A stretch of 64,000 bases of DNA from Castanea sativa (lineage: Eukaryota > Streptophyta > Magnoliopsida > Fagales > Fagaceae): NCBI RefSeq assembly GCF_040712315.1, contig NC_134023.1, forward strand, positions 32,667,088 through 32,731,087, given 5' to 3'. This document shows positions 24,210 to 35,629 of the stretch, piece after piece (position 1 is the stretch's first letter; the number at the start of each line of letters is the position of its first letter). A program made the position numbers and the translations under genes. Below the pieces are notes generated by a model that worked only from the letters and a program-made list of their open reading frames with translations, had not been told where the DNA came from and ran no database searches.

Positions 24210-26811
24210 TCATTGCTCTCTTGTTGAAGTGCTCCTCATGGAATAGGATGAGAGTGAACGGCCATCTGAAACTGATAACTCCCTGTAATCCTTACGGATA
24301 CTCCAGAGTATCTCTGCACACCTCCTCATGCTAGGCCGATTCTGTCTGCGCGGAGCCAAACATTGTAAGGCTAGTTCTAGTATCTTTTCAATGGCCAAGT
24401 TATTTGCAGCATCGCATTCCAGCTTTGGGTCCAATGTTGTAATAGCTTCTCCATCAGTGAACTTCTTCATGGCCTGAACTTGACATCAAAGTCGCATTAG
24501 GGAAAAGAATTTTCTTTCTTTTGTAAAATTTAATCAACCTATCCAGTTAAAAGATAGAGTTGGATAATTGTTGCAAAGACTAGGTGGGAGGCATTTGATC
24601 AACGTGTGAACACAATCATATGGATTTTTGTTAAACAGGTCAAGAACTTACTTACTTTTACCCCCTTTTCACAGAAAGTTATGGATTAATACGGATAATG
24701 ACCAAAAGAAAAGATAGAAATAAAAAATCATACCCATTTTGCCGTTATCCGCTCCTTGAGTTCTCGTTTTGGTTCAATTGGACGTCTGCCTGTAACTAGT
24801 TCAACCAATAACACACCAAATGAATACACATCGCTTTTCTCAGTAAGTTGATAGGTTCTGAGGTACTCAGGGTCCAAGTAGCCAGCAGTTCCTTTAACTT
24901 GGGTAGACACATGAGTAACACCTGAATCACTGTCAGCTGCCAGTCTAGCAAAACCAAAGTCAGCTACCTTGGCTCTAAGGTTTTCCGTGAGGAGAATGTT
25001 GGAAGATTTTATGTCTCTATGAATGATAGGGCGATCTGCAAGGGAATTGACAGAAAATCCTGTTGGACCTCTCGAAATAGCTTCTACACTCTCTAAGGCA
25101 AACAACTTGAATTTTGACAAGACAGATGAATTAAGTCACCCCTAAAGGTATACCTGTATACATATGAAGATAGGTGATGGCATGGGCCACATCAATTGCA
25201 ATATCTAGCCGTGCAGCAAGGTCCAGAATATTGCCATGAATACCTGCATTAGTTCTCCAATCAGATTTCAGGAACTCAAGGCAAAACACACACACAAAGA
25301 GTGAGTGGAAGTAAATCCACACGAAGAGAACTCACAATCCAAGTGTTCTCTGAGGGTTCCATTGGGAACATACTCCACAACAACAATCCTTTCATCTCCG
25401 TGCTCCAAATATCCATAAAACTTGACCAGATTCAAATGCTCCACCTGTGCCAATGTTCGAATCTCACTCTGGAATTCCACTCCCAAATGCTTATCATATA
25501 CACTCTGCAAAGAAAAGAAAGGCAAGCAAGTACTTGTTAAAGCTCTATGTCACACATTTTGTTGACTTAAATGTGAAGTCCCATAAGTTTGTGTCAGACC
25601 CAGAAATTGGAATTATCCTAAACAACTCTCACCGAACCTTCTTAGCACGTTTTACGGCAACTAAGGTTCCATCTTCAAGTCTCCCCCTAAAGACTGTCCC
25701 AAACCCGCCTTGTCCGATCTTAAAAGATGGGGAGAAATTCCTCGTGGCCTTGAGGATTTCCTCTATGTTGAATTTTACGCTCCCAGGCTCCCGCTCATGT
25801 GTTGAGTTATTTGCAGCGGCATAGACCCCTCGATTAGAACCACGTTTTCTCTCACTTCCAGCTCTTGAAGCATCCGATACAGCTGAGAAAGCAAGCAACA
25901 GATAAATAGTCTATTGAAACATCCCACAAATGCAAATGAATATTGATTTAACATAGCACTCACAAATCCATATTATTCATCAAATATGCCAACAATAAAA
26001 ACAACGAGCAAACAAAAAGCTAATACTAGTTCCTTGTGGATTCCCTCTGTGATTTAACAATTTTCATAAATTGAGAGTAAACTACTTATTTTCAATAGAT
26101 GGAGAGCTTATCACAAATGATTTGAAGGAGTTTGGCTATGTATGATAAATGAATAGAGCAACCTGATCAACTCAGGTTTTAAACGATAAAAACTATTATT
26201 GATTATCTCAAAAGCTCAAGCTGAATGGGCAGTACGGTGGAGACAGGATTTGAATCCAGACAGACATCCTCTGACACCATGATGATAAATTTTCGATCGT
26301 TCCAGGAAAATGTCAGTTGAATAATTAAATCTAACAATAAACATAAACGTCTTAATATTAAAAACAACAAACAAAAAATAAAAACAAAAACAAAAAAATA
26401 GTGTTTTATATTCCTCAGCTCTCACAGTATTCTCAGCAACCAATACAAACTTCCGGATTCGGATCATGAAGATCCAAAACCGGTAAAAGCTGTGAAAGTT
26501 GACTCTGTTTCTTTTGACCACATATATATATATATATAGTAGAAGAAGTTGAGAGAAAATGGAAGTCAGTTTAGTTTACCAGGTTTGAATTCGTCAGAGT
26601 CAGCGAAGCTCTTAGCGGAGCTCCTAGTATCCACGGGAGGAGTGAAGCAGGAGACGAAGACTCCGGCGACGGAGCGTGCGGCGGAGGCGACGGAGCTCTT
26701 GGAACTGGAGGAGCTACGGGCGGTGGCGGTGGAGGTGTCGGAGTATACGGAAGCAGGCGAGTAGGGAACGCTCCTTGAGCCCGTCGAGCTAGAGTTCCGG
26801 CCCCCGTACAT
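24210..26811 (-). CDS. CRCK2: Calmodulin-binding receptor-like cytoplasmic kinase, CRCK2-like
   Basis: Six exons on the minus strand join in phase to 433 residues: 26811-26580, 25882-25638, 25504-25336, 25243-25154, 25035-24734, 24473-24210. The N-terminus (1-105) is Ser-rich without a signal peptide or TM segment. The kinase domain has the glycine loop GQGGFG (134-139), catalytic Lys155 (AVK), helix-C Glu173, HRDIKSSN with Asp253, DFG at 271-273 and [10 protein letters not shown] in the activation segment, so all catalytic residues are present. The [18 protein letters not shown] and [11 protein letters not shown] segments are typical of the CRCK subfamily. Members bind calmodulin and are linked to calcium and stress signalling; that role is from the family. 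The orthologue assignment to CRCK2 over CRCK1/3 is a judgement. Confidence 0.9.
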
Positions 26812-26821
26812 TGAAGCCTTT

Positions 26822-26915
26822 TTAGAGAGAGAGAGAGAAAGAGAAGTAAATGTTGAGGATTGGAGATATGGCGGGTAGTTGAGAGTTAAAAGACTTTAGA
26901 GAGAGAGAGAGAGAG
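26822..26915 (-). promoter_or_regulatory. GA/CT-rich 5' leader of the CRCK2-like gene
   Basis: Two GAGAGA runs (about 26824-26840 and 26899-26914) sit just upstream of the ATG at 26811, giving CT-rich tracts on the coding strand. Pyrimidine tracts of this kind are common in plant 5'UTRs and near transcription starts. Regulatory function is inferred. Confidence 0.45.
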
Positions 26916-27676
26916 TTGAAGTTGAAGGAAGACTTTGATTTCTTTTTTTATTATTATTATTTCTTTAAAGGTGAGGTGTGGCTAACGTGCACTGAAGGTG
27001 TAGGCTTCAGTTAACATTCAAGTATTCAACCATACGTATCATAAATATGGTTTTTTTTTTTTTTACTTTTTATAAAGTGAAGTTGAAATTAGTGAATCTT
27101 TTAAGTTAGTTTTTTTTTTTTTTAATATAGTTTATCGGTGGTTTTGTTTTTTTAGAGGGAGTCAATCACTTCAATTTAAAGAGCATTTGTTTATTAGTTT
27201 TTAGAATTGTATTTTAATATATATGGAATCATGTTGTAGCTTCCTTAACGAGTATACAAGAGTATCCGTTAATATATTTTTTACTCTTTTTACATTACTA
27301 CATATTCTCTCCATTCCAAATTGTTAGTGCTATATTCTATTTTTGGATACATCAAAAAGAATTTGAAAAGAAATTTTATAAAAATAAAAAAAAAATCCTA
27401 ACCCCATTTCACTAACGTTTTAATTAAAGAGATTCTCAATGGTACCCAAGTGGTAGACAAATTGTTCTGGGATGTAACATGAAACTGAAGGTGTCAAGGT
27501 CAATCCACGCTCTCATTCCATGAGATTTTCAAGGTGCCTCGGGAGTAAAATATTGAAATTGTCTGGGCAAGAGTTAAGACACCAGTTTTTTATATCCAAC
27601 AAATAAATAAAAATTAAGGAGAATAAATTTTAAAACTTATACCTCAACATATTAAATAAAAATATATATACATTAA
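26916..27676. other. Intergenic, upstream of CRCK2-like gene
   Basis: AT-rich, with several long T-runs. A tRNA-like word pair (ggtacccaagtggtaga near 27440 and ggtcaatcca near 27500) hints at a decayed SINE but no tail or duplication is clear. No gene is seen. Confidence 0.45.
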
Positions 27677-27955
27677 GGGAGCGTTTGGTTTGCTGTAATG
27701 TGCCGTTAATGTTATGCACATTATGATGATGTGATATTAAGATTTTTGGTTTATTTTATAATTTCTAACATTACCATAATCATTTCTAAAAAAAATTACC
27801 ATAATCTAAATTACAAAATATATCACATCATCTTAATCTCATCACATTCCTAAACAATGTAATGTTATATTCTTATATTGAGATTACATTAACGTAAGAT
27901 TACAACAATATAATATCACTATGTAATGTAACATCATGACAAACTAAACATCTCC
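27677..27955. mobile_element. Tourist-type MITE (279 bp, TAA duplication)
   Basis: Starts GGGAGCGTTTGGTTTGCTG and ends as the complement of GGAGATGTTTAGTTTGTCA, with TAA on both sides (27674-27676 and 27956-27958). The interior has further inverted segments (gtaatgt/acattac). No ORF. Confidence 0.75.
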
Positions 27956-28034
27956 TAAATAATGTTCCATTGGATTTTGTAAAGGGACTATGAGAGTTAT
28001 TTTTTTTTTTTTGGAAACCACCATAAGAGCTAAA

Positions 28035-28200
28035 ATTGTTAGGTTTTTTTTTTTTTAATACAAAATAGAAATTCTACTATAGCCTAATCTAAGTGTATAT
28101 GTGTATAAAACTCCCTCTTGGAGACTTGAACCCCAACTTTTATCCCTCACACCCCATAACACTTATATTGTAAGTTATTGAATGGGCACTAATTCATGAT
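28035..28200 (-). mobile_element. Candidate tRNA-derived SINE
   Basis: On the minus strand a B-box-like GGTTCAAGTCTCC is followed by a region ending in an A-tract (plus-strand T-run at 28041). The A box is weak and no target duplication was found. Confidence 0.35.
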
Positions 28201-28248
28201 CTTAAGTTCATTTTATTATTCAACTTTCAAGAAAAGAAACTGTTAAAA

Positions 28249-28660
28249 TGGCAAAGCAGGATGATCCCTTGCATCAAGGAGAAGTTCATTTTACTAATCA
28301 GATCAACTCACAGCTTCAAGGTGACAAAGGCATTGATCAAACAGTTGCTATGGCTCTGATTGAAGCAATGCCTCACTATGATCAAATCATGTACTCAATG
28401 CAATAGATGTTGCCACGTATGCAAGGATGTTGGGAAGCTGATTGGACACGTGTGCATGAGCTGGAGTGTGACTGTAACAGTTTTTTCCCTTTTTTTTAGG
28501 GAGTTAGTTATTTGATAGTTTTCTTTGCTTGCTTTAGTCTCTGTCTATAAAGGATCACGGCTTGTATGTATAATCACTTGTATTCTTTTACTCTTTCATC
28601 AATAAAGGTTCATTTCTATTTAGAGTGAGAGCATAAGAATTTTACAGAAACATCATTGTT
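28249..28660 (+). other. Possible decayed LTR segment
   Basis: Contains a TATA-like tctataaagga (28546), an AATAAA-like signal (28600) and a short open frame (28249-28404, start MAKQDDPLHQ) without a known domain. The layout resembles the end of an LTR retrotransposon, but no paired LTR, primer site or duplication is seen. Confidence 0.25.
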
Positions 28661-30585
28661 GACGGGATGAAAGTTATAGTTAATATTTTTTTAAATATAA
28701 TCTACAACCAGCTTATTTTTTTAATAGCAAATCTAGATCTAGTTTTATGACATTAATAATAAATCAACTTTAACAATAATTGATTCTCAAAAAAAAAAAC
28801 ATTAACAATAATTATGCCATATTAAAAAAGTGGATTGGATGTAATTACTAGAGCGTGTGTGATAAAATAAATATGTTTGTATGGTGCAAAACAAAAATTA
28901 TACTGTCATAGTCAGAGAAAAGTTTTGTCTTTTCCTCTTTCTAGTGATCCACATCGATACTTAACGCCGTTCTGGCTGTCATGCACTAATTCTAAAGACA
29001 GTGGACAAGTTCTACGCCAATTATTCTGTAAGCAGAAAGAAATGGTAAACCGAAAACAAAACAAAACAAAACAAAAAAAACGAAGAAAAAGAGGAAGAAT
29101 TGGTGTAATATTTAAGATTAAAAACGTTCATCCTACGCTTAATCATAGTTTTTTTTTTTTTTGTTGGGTTACATATTAATATTAGTAAGGGTTCATTATC
29201 ATGGTCATAATCACTATCAGAGTTAGTTTAATTTCCACCAGAAACTTGAAAATTAAAATGACCGTACGTTGCTTGAGCCAGAATGAATCCTCACAAAACT
29301 ACCTCGATAGTAACGGTGGTTGGTGGCGGGAGAGCCCACTGACTTAAGGAACCGATTAATAAGTCTGGTTAAGAAGTTGAACCCCCCGAAGGTAATTTGG
29401 TCTTCTTGTATATTGGTTAATTATTATAATTTTCAACATTCGACCCTTACTTTTCCTTTGTGGATAAGTGACTATGGCCATGGTTTGGTTCATCAAAAAA
29501 ATATGGTTTATTTCCTGTTTTCTATGGGATCCACTAATGAAAACTTATTTGTGTCATTTTCGGTTCTCATTTTCGTTTTCAATACTTAAAAAAAAATGTG
29601 GGAATAAAAACAGAAAACTAAATTTGGTTCAACTTTTTTATATTGAGCTTTCTAAAAAAGCAGAGTGTTTGACTAGTAGTTATGAAATTGCAATGTAAAG
29701 TGTAAATTACTAAAAATGACAAAACATATATAAGACAGTTGGAGAGAATGAAAAATGCATTATAATGTAGAGATACAAGTAACAAGCAAATAGATAAGAT
29801 AATTTTATATGGTAAAAAAATTGATATAGTGATGCTACTAGTGCATTTAAGAATTAAAAAAAATAGATTACTTTTTTTTTTTCCTTCAATTTTAAGTGAA
29901 GTAGATTATTAATCAAAATAAAAATTTATATTACCTACACGTAAAACAAACTTGTGGATATTCTTGTCTTCTTATTTATACCATTTATACCACATCACAC
30001 TTATTTTTCCAATACAGTTTCCATTTACACCTCCTCGTCTTCTTCACCTTTCTCCTTCTCTCCCTCTTTATTTCTCGAATCTTCTTAGGAATTTATCTTC
30101 GTTGTACATCTCTTTCTTAATTTGTATGCCATGTGCAGGTATACAAGAAACATTGTTATGGTTTTATTTGTGGTTATAATTGATTTTGTAAATCGACCCT
30201 CTAGCTTCTTGGCAAACCATGTCTCTCTCACTTCGGCAACCGACCCTAACTCTAGCAAGGTGAGTTTGGTCACTAGCAACACCAATTTTTTGAGAATGGG
30301 TTGTGTTGTGTTGATTTTTATAGGTTGTGTACTAGTGTTGTGTTCTTGGGGAATAAGGGTAAAATTGGGTTTTGGGAAAAAATATAAGGATAATTAAGGA
30401 AATGAGAAAAAGTTTCCAACGGTAGCTTCTTTTTTTTTTTTTTTTTTTTTGGAGGATCAAGTGCAAAATTGTGATATTTCACGTTTTGGGGCTGAAAACG
30501 TAGCATAGGAAATGCTTACCAAACACAAAACATTTTGAAACCACCTTTTTTTTCCCCCCCCCTAAAAGCGGTACCAAATAGGCAC
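28661..30585. other. Intergenic, no gene recognised
   Basis: AT-rich sequence with short open frames, none showing a family motif. A splice-like step at 30139/30259 was considered but no supporting protein was found. Confidence 0.5.
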
Positions 30586-30588
30586 TTA

Positions 30589-30733
30589 TATCTGTTTGGG
30601 ATGATCTGAAAATTTTGACTTATCTATACTTTTAGCTTATTTTTGCTACTATTTATGAATATTTTTTGATATTATTCATAAGCCCACTATACTATTTAAT
30701 TCATTTTCTTAGCTTCAATTCCTAAACCGACAC
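30589..30733. mobile_element. Tourist-type MITE (145 bp)
   Basis: Left end TATCTGTTTGGGATG; right end complementary to GTGTCGGTTTAGGAATTG. TTA flanks it at 30586-30588 and 30734-30736. The interior gcttatttttgctactattt is shared with the 202-bp MITE family (3846/9598 and 44610-44810). Confidence 0.65.
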
Positions 30734-30736
30734 TTA

Positions 30737-31155
30737 TGGCCTGTTTGGGAGTTTAGAGAGGGAGGAGAGTAGAGGGGAGTAGAGGGGAGGGGAGTAGTGG
30801 GGAGGAGAGTAGAGGAGAATGATTACCCTCCACCTTGTTTGGATGTTTTTATAATTAGTAAGGGAGAAGGGAGTAATTAACCCTTCCCCTTGTTTTTAAC
30901 ATTGTAATTTTATAAATATAATAAGGGTAAATTAGGTAATTTACTTTATAAATAATTTTATGTGCTCTACTCTCCCTCCAAATCTCTCCAATTTGGGGGA
31001 ATTAAAAATGAGGGGGTTGGAGGTAGTTGAAACCCCTCCAAACCCCTCCAAATCCCTCCCCCTCCTTCCTTAAAAAACTCTCAAACAAGGTAATTGAATT
31101 ACTCCCCTTCCCTCTACTCTACTCTCCCTCCTTTTTTAAACATCCAAACATGCCA
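30737..31155. mobile_element. Tourist-type MITE (419 bp) with purine/pyrimidine-rich arms
   Basis: Left end TGGCCTGTTTGGGAG, right end complement of ATGGCATGTTTGGATG, with TTA at 30734-30736 and 31156-31158. The arms are long imperfect inverted repeats: a GGAG/AGTAG-rich arm (30755-30820) and a CTCC/CTACT-rich arm (31100-31135). It abuts the MITE at 30589 and shares its TTA. Confidence 0.8.
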
Positions 31156-31467
31156 TTAGTATTTTCAATGTTGGCAAAATTGAGTATAGTGACACTGGCG
31201 ATCTCTAATCAAACTGAAAACAACTCCAACCCACTAGTATGACATGTCTCACTCAATTCAGCTACGAAGTATACGTTGCTATGCTCGCGTTTTAGAGAAT
31301 CCAAGGACTAGTTGCTACCTAGTCCCTATTTTTATTATTTTACAAGGAAAAAAAATGCAACCCTTTGTTTTTTCAATCTTTAGTCTTAACAGGTGTGATT
31401 AAAGTTGAGAAAGTTGATCAAGAATCTTGTATTTTAATATTAAATTTTTTTCAAAAAAATTGAATAA

Positions 31468-31669
31468 GAGTCCGTTTGGATAGAACTTATTGCTGAAAAC
31501 TGAAAATACTGTAGCAAAATAATTTTTAAATGGGTAAAAAACACTGTTCATTCCAGAAGTTACTGTTCATTGGCCTAAAATTACTGTTCATGGCCAATGA
31601 ACAGTAACAAACACGCGTTGAAAAAAAAAACTAGACGTGGACGCAGAAAAGTGCTATCCAAACGCCCTC
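31468..31669. mobile_element. Tourist-type MITE (202 bp, TAA duplication)
   Basis: Left end GAGTCCGTTTGGATAG; right end CTATCCAAACGCCCTC; TAA at 31465-31467 and 31670-31672. Interior motifs ctgaaaatactgtagcaaaa and cactgttcat recur at 44397-44606, 47966-48172 and 56897-57166, so these four form one family. Confidence 0.8.
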
Positions 31670-31804
31670 TAAATCTTAGGTAATAGCCCCTACATTTTTT
31701 AAAAAAAATGTAAAAATAATTAAATACTCTTTAATTTATTGTTGTCTCATTTATTTTCCTTTTAATATTTATTTTTAGTCATTATAAGTTATTAAGTTTA
31801 GAAA

Positions 31805-31828
31805 TTTTTTTTTTTTTAAGAAACACAA

Positions 31829-31859
<31 letters not shown>

Positions 31860-32060
31860 GGGAAGGGGATAAGATAAGGGAATACACTCACACGTCAACA
31901 CCAAAATTACATGCGACAGTTAGTGTCGTGGAGCAAGTGATAAACTCCTTCTCAATATCACACCTTACCGATGTGGGACGATTCAACAATACTGAGTATC
32001 TTTTTTTTTTTAGAAACACAAACACACACGCACACACATATATATAGGGGAAGGGGATGA
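31805..32060. repeat. Direct repeat of an (AC)n(AT)n-containing segment
   Basis: A segment of about 65 bp (T-run, agaaacacaaacacacac, AC run, tatatata, ggggaaggggatgagat-like end) occurs at 31805-31878 and again at 31998-32060, about 190 bp apart. The intervening sequence holds a cgatgtgggac motif. Confidence 0.65.
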
Positions 32061-32156
32061 GATGAAGGAAAGTTTAGGAATATTTAAAACATAAGTTTAT
32101 AAAAATATATAAATAAATATCTTTTGCAAAAGTTTTTTTTTTTCCAAAAATAAAGT

Positions 32157-32326
32157 TGTGTGGCTACTTTTTGTACTCCTAGGAAAACTAACTGATGGTA
32201 CACTACTATTTTCGGCTCAAGCTTATAAGGCAGAAAGTGGGAAAGTGTTCTGGCGATGTGGGACTGCAATAATTTCTCAGGGAGTACGCAAATAATTTCC
32301 CTGGGAGTACAAAAAGTAGCCACACA
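32157..32326. mobile_element. 170-bp foldback element with 5-bp target duplication
   Basis: The 30-bp ends are near-perfect inverted repeats (TGTGTGGCTACTTTTTGTAC at the left and GTACAAAAAGTAGCCACACA at the right). AAAGT is duplicated at 32152-32156 and 32327-32331. It begins TG and ends CA, and a 5-bp duplication is usual for LTR elements, yet the long inverted ends are those of a DNA element. The superfamily is not assigned. Confidence 0.65.
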
Positions 32327-32331
32327 AAAGT

Positions 32332-33949
32332 CATACTCATTTATGTTAAGAGAAATAAAGATACCGAAATACAATAATACATTTAACTAGACCCTCCTTA
32401 AGAAAAAATTTTAGCTCCATCATTGATTGTAGTTAAACTTGTATTTTCAATGAAGACATTTAGAGTTTAAATCTTCCTCCCTCCTCGTTGTAATTATTGA
32501 ATAATAAATAAATAAATAAAAATTGAGTGGACTGATTATGGAAATTTAAGAAAAGAGTTACAAAATATTGCATGCATAAGCAGCGTTAGTGCTTTTCTAT
32601 TTTTCCTTTTCTAGAGGAAGAAGTTAGCTCAGAGCAGTGGTGGCACCCACACATGGCTCCAGCAAGACATCTTGAGAAGGAACATGGATGTAACTTAATT
32701 TGAACCTATAATATTAATAATCATTGAATAGAGAGAATGAGTCAGATTAGCACTTATCCATTGGTTTCTACATTTTTTTAGAAATTGTGATAGAAAAGAA
32801 AGCAACAAGAGAAAACTATTTAATGATCAAAATTTCGCATCGTCATAAATTGTGAGTCATATTTGACTCCCTTGGTTGGTCTTTCTCTTGAATAAAAGTC
32901 ACACACACACACACCACATCCTATTTGCAAATAGACTCAGAAATAGAAGTCTGCCAAAAAAGGTTCAATTCCTCATTTAGACTTCTCCACTAATTATTGA
33001 ATTTATACGTCTAACCTCTTTAAATTCCTTCCAAGGATCAGTCAAGGGCTTTAATTTTTTTTTTTGAGAGTAAAACTTTTACTGAAATTAAAAATAAAAA
33101 TAAAAATAGACCTCATACACAGGATGTGTATGCAGTATGCAAATCTAAATAGTAAAGGAACAAGCATCAAGCATGGTATGAGCATGGAGTGGATGCATTC
33201 CTCTTTCTTTAACATCATCAAGAACAGTTAAACAAATTTCAGCTCCAAGACTCCATAAGATAATAACAATGGACAGACTAATCTTACTTTGTAACATGGC
33301 CACGAATTATTTTCAATCTGTTAACAAACAAAGAGGCTTGAGTTCTATCATTTATGTATAGGTCCTAGCATTATGAAACAACTAAAAAAAGATATAATCT
33401 TTGATCGTTTGGGGATTAGTAACAATATTTATCAGTCTACTTCATTATCAGCCGTATGATGAATATACATTATGCAGTTAAACCAACATTCTTGTGATTC
33501 AATCTATGAATTAGCCAGAAAGAACTCAAAAATCCTGTGGCACAATTTTTAGTAAACAAATCTACGTCATTTTTAGGGCCTCGAATCGATAAACCATTTT
33601 AAAGACCCATTCAAGACATGACATGGTACTGTTCTCTTTGACCTCCTATTTTCAATATATAGAGCTCAAAATAATCAATGATTAATATATTTTGGAGTGG
33701 CTTGCTTTTAGTTTAACCGGTGAAATCTCTTATTGTCATTTTTTTAAAAGAAAAAAACTCATTAATATCTTGATTTGATAGAAAAGAGCAATCATCAAAA
33801 AACAAAAGCGGTAGGTTTCAAATCCTATCATATCTAACAAACAGTTAAAATATTTAGATAAATCAAGTTCAGCAATAATAGTTTTAATTAAAATAATTAA
33901 TCTAAAAATTAGAGATTAATGACTTTGTTGATTTCTGCTATTAACTATA
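32332..33949. other. Intergenic, possible decayed retroelement near 33060-33480
   Basis: No gene is seen. The 33060-33480 segment has a distinct composition and could be a degenerate non-LTR tail read on the minus strand, but no domain is clear. An AC microsatellite lies at 32900-32915. Confidence 0.4.
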
Positions 33950-34957
33950 GTGTTTGTAAGGGCACGTTTCCTTGGTTATCCAAGCCCACTTAGAATAGTG
34001 AGATTGATGGTCCCAAACCCAGCCCAAATCAATATATATTTGTAAAGAGAGTGTGATGAACAAGTTTGGGTTTTGGCCGAGGACATAGATAGAGTAGGAT
34101 GAATCAGAAGTCTAAGATTTAAATGTATAAATAGATCTTTACAAGCTTGCCCGAAAACAATGTTCTTGGCTGTTACATATACTGTCCACTCTCTTTCTCT
34201 CAGTTGTTGTTCTAGCTTTTATCTCTTTCTCTTGATTTTTTCTGAATCCCCTTTATCTGAGAAACTCTTTCCTTTATATACTCTATTGCCTCTTGTATCC
34301 TAGCACTTCATCTTTAATCCTCCTAAATCTCCTTAGGACACTTGTCCCATTAGACTTCTGGTGAAGGTGGTGGAAGGAACTACTGAACTGTGGATCTACT
34401 ATTCAAGTTACTTCCTCATTAATGCAACTGATAAAACTGTTACTAGTCATTTAATACGAAGGAGTAGGCAAGACCTTACAAGAAACCTCCCACAAATATC
34501 TTGTTTATCCTCTAAGGCGCCCACCTTCACCTTTTATATTCCCCAAGGACCATAGTTGTCAAAATCCTAATCTGGATCTTAGGATCCTACAATATTACGA
34601 TCCCATCTGCTTAAAATGATCCGGGTCTTTTAAGGAACTTTGCAATCATTCAGAATCGGTAGGATCGTACGATTTTGACGATCCCAAATAACCTTGGTTT
34701 CTTGTAATCTTCTTTAACTTGACAGAAAGCTTAGTTGGACCTAAATGAAAAATAAAATCTCAATAGACCAAGTTTTTCCACTCTAATGTAGAGAGAGTGT
34801 TAATTGGACCCAAATAAAAAAAAATCCCAATAGAGTGTCACATTTTTGAGGTGGTAAATGATGCTTACAAATAAATGTAGTGATATATGGTAATTATATC
34901 AATGAATGTATAATGTATGCAATTATTTGACATACCAATGTGTATTTTTTGTTTTTT

Positions 34958-35074
34958 TGTTAGGAACCTAGAGATTCCTAATGGGGATGGGTATGAATTG
35001 TAAGGGAATTGATGGGAATTGTAAGAAAATTGACTTAATTTGAGGTAGTCACCCTCCATAGAGAAAGAAAGAGA

Positions 35075-35118
<44 letters not shown>

Positions 35119-35366
35119 TGCACTAATGCACTAAGAAGTTGGTTTATTCTTCCTTTGATATCTCCTATTGGATTACAATCATGTATTTATAGGAGACTAG
35201 CTCTAATCTCATTGACCCACATGACCTTATCCTATTGTAACTATTATTCCTCATGTGCATTAATAATTCCAACATGTGCTAAATGTTATTAACATTGGTT
35301 CTATTATTCCCCATGTGAATAAATAATTCCAACATGTGCTAAATGTAATTAACATGCTTGGAATTG

Positions 35367-35397
<31 letters not shown>

Positions 35398-35622
35398 ATC
35401 TCATTACAACAATTATTATCCCATATCATTTCACATCTCTTTATACAAGTCACAAGTCTTCCCGCCAAATACAACTAACTAACTCATACTAACTAACTCA
35501 TACAAACCCAACTGACTCATAACAACCCAACTGCTCTAGCTAACCAAAACTGTCATAACTAACCCACTTCACACAGCTCACTTCTTAGCACAAATGCTAT
35601 ACAATTAACTAGTTCCTTAACA
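34958..35622 (-). repeat. 3' LTR of the Ty3-gypsy element (665 bp)
   Basis: On the minus strand it starts TGTTAAGGAAC (35622) and ends GTTCCTAACA (34958). It is preceded by a polypurine tract AATGGGGGGAAGTA (35636-35623). It contains TATAAATA (about 35190), a GTTA tandem run (35371-35396), two copies of a 53-bp unit, and a long GA run. The same LTR family, in the other orientation, is at 40192-40515 and 41304-41756. Confidence 0.85.
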
Positions 35623-35629
35623 TACTTCC

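Noticed and set aside
25447..25824. 125-residue plus-strand frame
   Set aside because: Antisense to kinase exons 2 and 3, with no recognisable domain.
26549..26764. 71-residue plus-strand frame rich in Glu and Ala
   Set aside because: Antisense to the Ser-rich first exon of the CRCK2-like gene.
31840..31858. AC/AT microsatellite considered as regulatory
   Set aside because: No gene nearby; part of a short direct repeat.
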